In this document: positions 56,353-64,000 of the stretch, piece by piece
How the letters are laid out: each line of letters opens with the position of its first letter
Position numbering within the stretch: the stretch's first letter is position 1
Source: Boesenbergia rotunda
Taxonomy: Eukaryota; Streptophyta; Magnoliopsida; Zingiberales; Zingiberaceae
Length of the DNA stretch: 64,000 nt
Assembly: GCA_024364735.1 (NCBI GenBank)
Contig: JAGFNQ010004757.1
Coordinates: 114,487 to 178,486, forward strand
Direction: 5' to 3'
Made by a program: the position numbers and the translations under genes
The notes under the pieces: model-generated
Seen by the model: the letters and a program-made list of their open reading frames with translations, nothing else
Databases searched by the model: none
Told to the model about the DNA's origin: nothing

Positions 56353-56429
56353 GTTGTTGGACTAACATGTGTATGTGAGTGTGCAGGGACACATAGACTT
56401 GGTTGATGTCTTCAGGTGAAGGGTGGTAT
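56353..56429 (+). mobile_element. Fragment J, SIRE-like LTR scrap, right piece
   Basis: CTAACATG...GTGTGCAG resembles the LTR of A just after its split point (CTAACATG...GTGTACAG). It lies between elements F and I. Confidence 0.4.
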
Positions 56430-58709
56430 TGTAACGCCCCAAAATTCCCATTTTTAGTTCTTAGAGTCCTTAGAATTATTTAAAAATGGTTTAGAAATAT
56501 TCTAGATATTTTTAGGAATTTTTAGAATATTTTTTATAGAATTTTCCGAGTCCGTTTAGTATTTTTAAAAAGGGAAAAACGTTTAAGGGCAGCAGGGGGT
56601 TCGAACCCGCGACCACCAGGAGACCAAGCGCGAGCGCGACCAGCTGGGCTAGGGTATCAAGCACAACAAAAGGTGGAGAGAAATAAATTTATGAAGTAGT
56701 TACGTTTTTCCATAAAGATAGTATAAATAGAAAATTAAAGAGAGAAGTTTTTATTTCTCTCAAACCCTCTCGCCCAAACCCCACGCACGCACGCCACCTC
56801 CCAAGCCTCCCTCTCCTCTTCCAAGGAGGCGTCGGCCAAGAGGGAACCAAGGAGACGGAACGTTTCGTCCGTCTCGACGAGAAGAACACGTAGGCGCGGA
56901 CGGTTCGTAGAGATTTCAAGCTTCTCCCGAGCCTCGACGTCAATTTTGGTTGTAAGTTCAAGGAAACCAAAGTAAGTACTGCTCACCTGCAGTAAGAGGC
57001 GGTTTTTCCGCAAGAATTTCCCTTAATAGTTTTTAAAAGAGATATTTCCTTTTTGTTTAAGTTTTGCATGTGATCTTAGTTCATTATATGCTTGTATAAG
57101 TTTGATAAAGCACCCTATGTGAGATTAGGGGCTAAGAAAGTTATGAGAAAAGAAAAGAGAAGATAAAGATAAGAAAAGAAAAGGCCAAGGCCTTAAGAAA
57201 TCCTCAAAAGTCAAGACTTAGGGATTTTAGCACGCAAGGTGCTCGAGAAAATGCCAAGGCATTTACAGAAAAGAAAGAAAAGAAAGAAAAGCTATTTTAT
57301 TTTCTAAGGCCAGTACCCGGCGTCCAAGGGCGTCGTTAAAGAAATCCAGGTGTCCAATTCCAAGGTCTTGGCCCTGGTAGACCAAGGTCTGCTCTATTAG
57401 GATTGGTGGCTCGCTACCCCAACCTTTTAGGGAACGCGCATGAGATGGTACTTACGTCTTCAGTGGATCCAAGTGATTATTATTTTCAAGTATATGCTTT
57501 AGCAAAGTTTCTAAAGTTTAAAGAGTTTTCAAAAAGTTAAAGAATAGCTAAAGTTTCAAGTTGAGCCAAGAAAAGTAAATTGAGATTTATTAATGCTTGA
57601 GTATGCATGTTTTGAGTTATACATGTTCTTAGTTTCTTTCAAGCATATAAGTATCTCATATGATTTCATATTGATCAAGAAGCATGTTTGCACATTTCGA
57701 GATTTGTGAGCTAGATAGTACTTACTAAGCTTTTTGCTTACTAGTTGCATTTCCTCTTACTGCAGATAAAGGTAAAGGCAAGCAATTCTGAAGGAAGGCG
57801 ACGAGGCGGTGCTGAGTAAAGTGTGTGTGGTGGCTGATTTTGGAGAGATCCTTGAGACGAGACAATTTAGTTATTTGAATTACAATGTTTTAGTTTATTC
57901 AAATTTCAAGTTCTTGCTTTATGGAGTTTAGCGAACATTTAAGCTTTGGATAGTTTTACATGCTCAATTTCTTAGAGTAAAGATTCCATGTCATTTCATT
58001 TAGCATACATATCCTTATGATTGCATTGGATGAGTAGAAGTGTGAGTAGTTTGAAATATTGATACTTTGTTAGAGAAATAGATGCATGTGCCAAGATAGT
58101 ATTAATTTCCCTTTGAATCAAGTTTTATTGCTTAAGTATGTTTAGAAAAGTTGCTTTCTCATTTGATAATGTCTTAGGGATGTTTCAGAATTTTGTGTGA
58201 TGAGTTTCAATGGTTAGAAGTTAAGTTTGGTACAAACTCTAGCTTAAAGTCTATGTAGATTTTTCATAACTTGCTAAATTCCGTAAAAGTCCTAATTTCA
58301 AGTTTATGGATTCGTTTTGATGGGCTAAATTGTTTAGAAAACTAGCATAGAGTATAGAAATGGTGTCATGATTTTATATGGCTCGAAACTATATGTTTGG
58401 TGGGCTTTTGAAACTAGTTTCGAAACCTGAATTTTCAGATTTCAGGCTTATCAGTCGACTGGTACAGTATCAGTCGACTGATACCCGTAAGCTGAGTTGG
58501 GCGAGGCAAGTTTCAATAAGCATTTTCTTACGAGTTTTTGAGAAAGAAAGTGTGACATGGTATCATGCATGACTATTTGAGTTAGAATATCATTCTTCGA
58601 TAGATTAAAAAGAAAAAAAAAAGGATTTCCGCATTTTTAGTCGTGCATTAGAGTCGAGAAGTAGACAAAAGTAACGATCCGTCTAAGGCAGAGAAGGCGG
58701 GTCGCTACA
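56430..58709 (+). mobile_element. 5' LTR of element I (2280 bp)
   Basis: Starts TGTAACGCCCC and ends GTCGCTACA. TATAAATA at 56722-56729, donor GTAAGT 56972, acceptor CAG 57763-57765. Two TCAGTCGACTG dyads at 58451-58484. Confidence 0.92.
56575..56651 (-). promoter_or_regulatory. tRNA-like Pol III unit, antisense in 5' LTR of I
   Basis: A box TAGCCCAGCTGG (56640-56651) fits the consensus exactly, B box GGTTCGAACC (56598-56607) too; TTTTT at 56575-56579. The sequence between looks like a real tRNA body. The copy in the 3' LTR (about 63826-63893) keeps the B box but its A box has lost bases. Confidence 0.75.
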
Positions 58710-58711
58710 GG

Positions 58712-58725
58712 TGGTATCAGAGCAG
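58712..58725 (+). other. Primer-binding site of element I (initiator Met tRNA)
   Basis: TGGTATCAGAGCAG, two bases after the LTR end. A donor-like GTAAGA follows at 58778 and an acceptor-like ATTAG at 59002-59006 just before the gag ATG. Confidence 0.93.
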
Positions 58726-59006
58726 TTCCCATTCTCCAGCATCACACACACATCAGCATCAACCTTGCCGTCTTCAAGTAAGAAAGCTTTAAGTTTCAGT
58801 TTTTTCTATTGCTCCTTTATTTAATTACAGTATAGAGAAATGCTTAAGTACTACTCATATGTGCATAGAACAAGGAAGCATGTTTAATCCCTTAGTATCA
58901 CGGAATCATGTTTAATCCCTAGAATGGACATTAGGATACTAAGTAAGAAGATAAGTTTATACCTAGAGAAGTAGTAGTGATTTCTTGTTCCCTTATACAT
59001 TATTAG

Positions 59007-60255
59007 ATGGCAAGAAGAGGCCGAGCTCCTAATGCAAGGAACAGTACTCCAGTTCAAGATAACAATGAGCCTGGCACAGAACAGCCAAACCTGATGGCAG
59101 TCATTGCTCAAATGCAAGCTCAGATGCAGAACAACAGAAGACCATCGCCACACTGATGGCAAATCAGCACCCAGGCCCCCTACACCACCCACAGCAGGAG
59201 TGGGAACTCCAGTAGTGGCTGAAGTTCCACCAGTCCCACAGGAGACCCCTGCTGTGAACCGAAGACAAGAAGCATACCTCGTCCAGTGGCAGAGGCTGAA
59301 ACCCGAAAGCTTCTCAGGCACGACTGAGCCCTGGGATGCCCAGGCTTGGTTCAAGACTTTAGAGAGCACGATGGAGCTTCTTGACTGGCCAGAAGTCGAG
59401 AAGGTCAAATGTGCCTCCTTCTGCCTAACTGGAGATGCTCGTATGTGGTGGGAGCGAGTCAAGAGTAAGAGGATAGTCAACCAGATGAGCTGGGCAGATT
59501 TCGAGCAAGAGTTCTATGAGGAGTTCTTCCACATGCGGGTTACCAACAAGCACTACGAGGACTTCATGGAGTTCAGACAAGGTAGCCTACCAGTGGGAGA
59601 AGCAGTCGCAAAGTTCAACAGACTAGCTCGCCTCTGCCCAGAGCTAGTCAGCACAGAGAAGGAGCGAGTCAGACTGATGCTCCGCATGCTGAACCCTGAG
59701 ATAGCACTCAACGTGAACAGCGGGATGCACCGACCCCAGACCAGCGAGGAGTTGGTCAGTAGTGCTCTAATCTCAGAGCACTACCTGAATAGCATCAAGG
59801 CACAGCAAGCACAGCAGAAGCCAGTCCTGATTGAGAACAAGACAATAGGAGGCCAGAAGCCTCAGCCAAATAGCCAGAACTGGAAGAACAATAACCACAA
59901 AGGAAGCAGTGGCCTGGCAGCCAGAAAGGAAAACCAGAGAATAAGCAAGCTAGGTATCCACCTTGTCCTAAGTGTGGGAGGAACCATCCAGGAACATGCC
60001 TTTTGGGTGTAACTGGATGCTATTCATGTGGACAAGAGGGACACAGATCCAAAGACTGCCCAAACAAGTTCAAGGTACTTCCTCAGCAGTCCGTACAGTA
60101 TGGAGGCCAGCCTCAGTTACATTACATGCCTACTATACTGGAGGACCTCAGATCAGTCAAGGAGGGTTGGAAGCAGCACCAGTTCCAACCAATGCCAGAG
60201 TCTTTGCCCTCACGAAGGAAGAAGCTGCCAGCGCCTCCACGGTCGTAACAGGTCA
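59007..60255 (+). pseudogene. gag: Gag of element I, frameshifted
   Basis: The native start is ATG 59007 (MARRGRAPN...). The frame is lost near 59110 and regained by about 59170, giving the gag core (WQRLKPESFSG, WDAQAWFK, WWERVK and HMRVTNKHYEDFMEFRQGS motifs) to about 59920. Another shift leads to two zinc knuckles, CPKCGRNHPGTC and CYSCGQEGHRSKDC, near 59970-60060. A further shift precedes the ARVFALTKEEA stretch that leads to protease. At least four frame changes make it non-functional. This copy shows what element C has lost. Confidence 0.9.
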
Positions 60256-63200
60256 AATAGTTATTTTACAGCATTTAGCTACTACACTGTTGACACTGGG
60301 GCGACCCATTCTTTCGTATCAGTACCTTTTGCTAGTAAGTTACAGGTGCCTGCAGAGAGTTGGGAGTCCAGATTCCTGACAACTCTCCCTTCAGGGGAAA
60401 TCATGGAGTCCACCCAGAGGCTCCGGGCTGTGCCAATCAAGATTTCAGACCGAGAGCTATATGTCGATCTGATAGTCCTTGCGATGCAGGACTTCGACAT
60501 CATACTGGGCATGGATTTCCTCAGTAAGTACAGCGCTTCAGTGGACTGCCGTAGAAGGAAGGTGGTTTTCAGCCCAGAAGGAGAACCACCATTCGAGTTT
60601 CAAGGAGCCCCAAGGAGGAAGACTCAGAAATTTCTCTCAGCCTTGGCAGCCCACCAGATGCTAGAGCAAGGGTGTGCTGGTTTTCTTGCACACATAGTGG
60701 AATCAGAAGCAAAGGAAGAACTCAAGCAGGAGGATGTACGGGTAGTCTGCGAATATCCAGAAGTGTTCCCAGAAGAATTACCTGGACTACCTCCCAACCG
60801 AGAAGTGGAATTCGAGATCGAGCTAGTGCCCGGTACCGGTCCGGTCTCGAAGGCCCCATATCGTATGTCTCCAGCAGAGTTGAAGGAATTACAAGAGCAA
60901 CTCCAGGAGCTACTAGACAAGGGCTTCATTCGCCCGAGTCATTCACCCTGGGGAGCTCCTGTACTTTTCGTCAAGAAGAAGGATGGGTCTATGCGTCTGT
61001 GCATAGACTACAGAGCTCTGAACAAGGTAACCATCAAGAACAAGTACCCCCTTCCTAGAATAGATGATTTATTTGATCAACTCAAAGGGGCTACAGTGTT
61101 CTCGAAGATAGATCTGCGTTCTGGGTATCATCAGCTGAAGGTTAAAGAAAGTGACATTCCCAGGACGGCCTTCAGGACAAGATACGGCCACTACGAATTT
61201 GTAGTAATGCCTTTTGGAGTAACCAATGCTCCAGCAGTCTTCATGGAGCTGATGAACCACATCTTCAGGGAGTATCTCGATAAATTCGTCATTGTATTTA
61301 TTGATGATATTCTCATATACTCACAGACTCCAGAGGACCATGCTACACACTTGAGGATAGTGCTGCAGATCCTTCAGCAGGAGAAGCTCTATGCAAAATT
61401 CTCAAAGTGTGAGTTTTGGCTAGATCAGGTGACCTTCCTAGGTCACATTGTATCCAAAGAAGGCATTCAAGTTGATCCAGCCAAGATAGAAGCAGTCAGC
61501 AACTGGTGTAGACCCAAGAATGCCAGTGAGATCAGAAGCTTCTTAGGCCTGGCAGGATATTACAGAAAATTTGTGGAGGACTTTTCCAGGATAGCCTCTC
61601 CACTCACAGCCCTGACCAGAAAGAATCAGAAGTTTGAGTGGTCAGATAAATGCGAGCACAGCTTCCTAGAACTGAAGAAAAGATTGACTAGTGCTCCCAT
61701 CCTGACTGTTCCAGAGAGTGACAAGGCCTTTGACATCTACAGTGATGCATCCAAGATGGGCCTTGGAGCTGTCCTCATGCAAGATGGTAAAGTAATAGCA
61801 TATGCCTCCAGACAGCTCAAGGACTATGAGAAGAATTACCCTACCCACGACCTTGAGCTAGCAGCTGTGGTTTTTGCACTGAAGCTTTGGAGACACTACC
61901 TGTATGGAGTGCAGTGCAGGATCTTCACAGACCATCAGAGTTTGAAGTACTTCTTCACTCAGAAGGACCTGAATATGAGGCAGCGCAGGTGGCTGAGTTG
62001 GTCAAAGATTATGACTGTGAAATCCTCTACCACCCAGGTAAAGCTAATAAAGTGGCAGATGCACTGAGCAGAAAATCCTGTGCAGCACTGATGTCCCTAT
62101 CATCACTGTCTCTACCACTTCAGAAAGAAATAAAGGATTTTGGAGTCGAGGTAATAATTGGGCAACTTTCTGCATTGACTCTAGAGTCAACCCTGCTTGT
62201 GGATATACAAAGAAAGCAAAGTCAAGACCCAGAGATCCAAAAGATCAAGCAGGAGATCCAAGAGGCAGAAAATTCAGAGTTTCGAGTATCAGATAGTGGC
62301 ATCTCTACTTGGAGACCGCCTTTGCGTCCCCAATGATGAGGAACTAGGAAGAATATTTTAGAAGAAGCCCACAGTACCCCGTACTCTATGCATCCTGGTT
62401 CTACCAAGATGTACCAAGATGTAAAGAAAGATTCTGGTGGTCTGGACTCAAGCGAGACGTGGCCAGATATATCAGTACCTGCTTGACCTGCCAGAGAGTC
62501 AAAGCAGAGCACCAGAGACCAGGAGGAGTTCTACAGCCACTTCCCATTCCAGAGTGGAAATGGGAAGAAATATCCATGGACTTTATCACAGGTCTTCCAA
62601 GAACCACCCATGGACACGATGCAATTTGGGTGATAGTGGACAGATTGACCAAGTCTGCCCACTTCCTAGCCATCAAGTTATCGCATTCGGTAGAGCAGTT
62701 AGCACAGCTGTACGTGAAGGAAGTAATCAGGCTTCACGGAGTTCCGAAGTCGATCGTTTCTGACAGAGATGGGCGGTTCATCTCCCATTTTTGGAGGTGT
62801 GTTCAGGACGCCCTAGGCACCAGACTTCAGTTCAGCACAGCTTTCCATCCCCAGACAGATGGACAAACAGAGAGAGTAAATCAGATTTTAGAAGACATGC
62901 TCAGGGCTTGTGCATTGGACTTTAAAGGTAGTTGGTGCAAATTTCTGTGCTTAGCTGAGTTTGCCTACAACAATAGCTATCAGGCCACCATCAGGATGGC
63001 ACCTTATGAGGCATTGTATGGCAGGAAATGCAGATCACCCATATGTTGGCAAGAAGCGGGTGAGAGGAAAGAGATGGAGTCAGGACTAGGCAGCCAGACT
63101 GAGCTTATAGATGAGACCGCTCAGGCTATCCAGACGATCCGCCAGAGGATTGAGACTGCCCAGAGTAGACAGAAAAGTTATGCTGACACACGCCGTAGGC

Positions 63201-63660
63201 CACTTGAATTCCAAGTTGGAGATTCAGTATTTCTCAAGGTCGCTCCCATGAAGGGAGTGTGAGATTTGGCAAGAAGGGCAAGCTAAGTCCTCGCTACATA
63301 GGACCCTACAAGATCATAAAGAGGGTTGGTAAGGTAGCATATGAGCTGGACCTACCAGAGGATATGTCAGCTATCCACAGTACCTTTCATGTCTCTATGC
63401 TAAAGAAGTGTATTCACGACCCTAGCCAAGTGATTCAGCCTCAGTCAGTACAGATCCAAGGAGATCTTAGTTATGAGAGCAGACCGACACAGATAGTGGA
63501 CAAAGCAGTTAAAAGATTAAGAAACAAAGAAGTGCCACTAGTGAAGGTCATCTGGCAGAATCAAAAGCATGAAGAGGCTACTTGGGAACGTGAGGACAGC
63601 ATGAGAGAAGATATCCAGAATTATTCTAAGTTCGAGGACGAACTTTTTATAAGGTATGGG
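60256..63660 (+). pseudogene. pol: Pol of element I with chromodomain, frameshifted
   Basis: Protease DTGATHSF begins at 60292. Reverse transcriptase has FSKIDLRSGYHQ and FIDDILIYS, and RNase H has YSDASKMGLGA, to about 61995, where a frameshift occurs. The connection region VADALSRK continues in another frame to about 62330. The integrase zinc region is broken near 62340-62450. The integrase core (MDFITGLP, VSDRDGRF, HPQTDGQTERVNQ) is open in 62459-63262, ends in a TGA created by a one-base shift, and the GPY region and chromodomain follow in 63259-63669. All domains remain recognisable; at least four frame breaks prevent a full polyprotein. Confidence 0.93.
63628..63645 (+). promoter_or_regulatory. 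Conserved hairpin upstream of I 3' LTR
   Basis: AAGTTCGAGGACGAACTT overlaps the C-terminal codons of pol, 20 bp before the LTR. Confidence 0.7.
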
Positions 63661-63664
63661 GGAT

Positions 63665-64000
63665 TGTAACGCCCCAAAAATTCCCATTTTTAGTTCTTAA
63701 AGTCCTTAGAATTATTTAAAAATGGTTTAGAAATATTCTAGATATTTTTAGGAATTTTTAGAATATTTTTATGGAATTTTCCGAGTCCGTTTAGTATTTT
63801 AAAAAAAGGAAAAACGTTTAAGGGCAGCAGGGGGTTCGAACCCGCGACCACCAGGAGACCAGGGCGAGCGCGACCCTGGGCTAGGGTATCAAGCACAACA
63901 AAAGGTGGAGAGAAAATAATTTATGAAGTAGTTACGTTTTTTCCATAAAGATAGTATAAATAGAAAATTAAGAGAGAAGTTTTTATTTCTCTCAAACCCT
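63665..64000 (+). mobile_element. 3' LTR of element I, start only
   Basis: Matches 56430-56770 with small differences; truncated by the window edge. Confidence 0.93.

Larger units (their letters stand above)
56430..64000 (+). mobile_element. Element I: Tekay-type Ty3/gypsy chromovirus, frameshifted, 3' end beyond window
   Basis: 5' LTR 56430-58709, Met-tRNA primer site, gag, pol with chromodomain and the first 336 bp of the 3' LTR (from 63665). LTRs differ at several percent by eye over the shared part, so it is older than C. Confidence 0.93.

Overview
The window is plant nuclear repetitive DNA made almost entirely of nested LTR retrotransposons; I find no host gene I would defend. The evidence is Ty1/copia and Ty3/gypsy (chromodomain) polyproteins, primer sites matching initiator-Met tRNA, one tRNA-Asp-type primer site, and 5-bp target duplications that reassemble the insertion order. 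A large-genome angiosperm is likely; I cannot name the species.

Left half (1-26359). The 3' part of a SIRE-type copia element (A, + strand) holds a spliced third gene (ORF3). Its 3' LTR (4209-4288, resuming at 25134-26359) was hit by a second SIRE-type element (B, 4289-25128, target duplication GTTAT). B has gag, pol and its own ORF3. A Tekay-type gypsy element (C, - strand, 12977-22991, duplication GGCCC) inserted into B's ORF3. C lacks the end of gag and the protease active site, yet its two LTRs are almost identical, so it moved recently, presumably with proteins supplied by another element.

Middle (26360-31525). A - strand copia element (D) survives as a gag cut by a solo LTR of its own family, a leader, a shared LTR and the end of pol, in a head-to-tail arrangement. 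Next is a short SIRE-like LTR scrap (J) that served as target for F.

Right half (31526-64000). A Tekay-type element F (31526-56352, duplication GTTGT) has a 5' LTR broken by three insertions: E (32035-41622, - strand, non-autonomous, with one novel 694-aa ORF and no pol) and two solo Tekay LTRs, G (42684-45381) and H (47145-50030). F's inside is only a gag stub, about 1 kb of AT-rich DNA and an integrase fragment. Element I (from 56430) is a Tekay-type copy with a frameshifted gag-pol; its 3' LTR runs off the window.

The most interesting structure is regulatory. (1) Every Tekay-type LTR here carries, antisense and 60-100 bp upstream of its TATA box, a tRNA-like unit with an A box, a B box and a T-run terminator, which looks like a divergent Pol II/Pol III promoter. 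(2) The same LTRs share intron-like signals, and C, G and F also carry a TTTCGGCCA motif every 135-155 bp. (3) Both SIRE elements carry self-complementary motif arrays upstream of ORF3 that match arrays in their own LTRs (GGGCGCCC at 18-bp spacing in A, GATCGGTC/GACCGATC hairpins in B), and both LTRs carry tandem mini-hairpins whose stems co-vary. (4) ORF3 has the same 20-nt first exon and phase-2 intron in both elements. (5) Element E encodes an unrecognised repeat protein.
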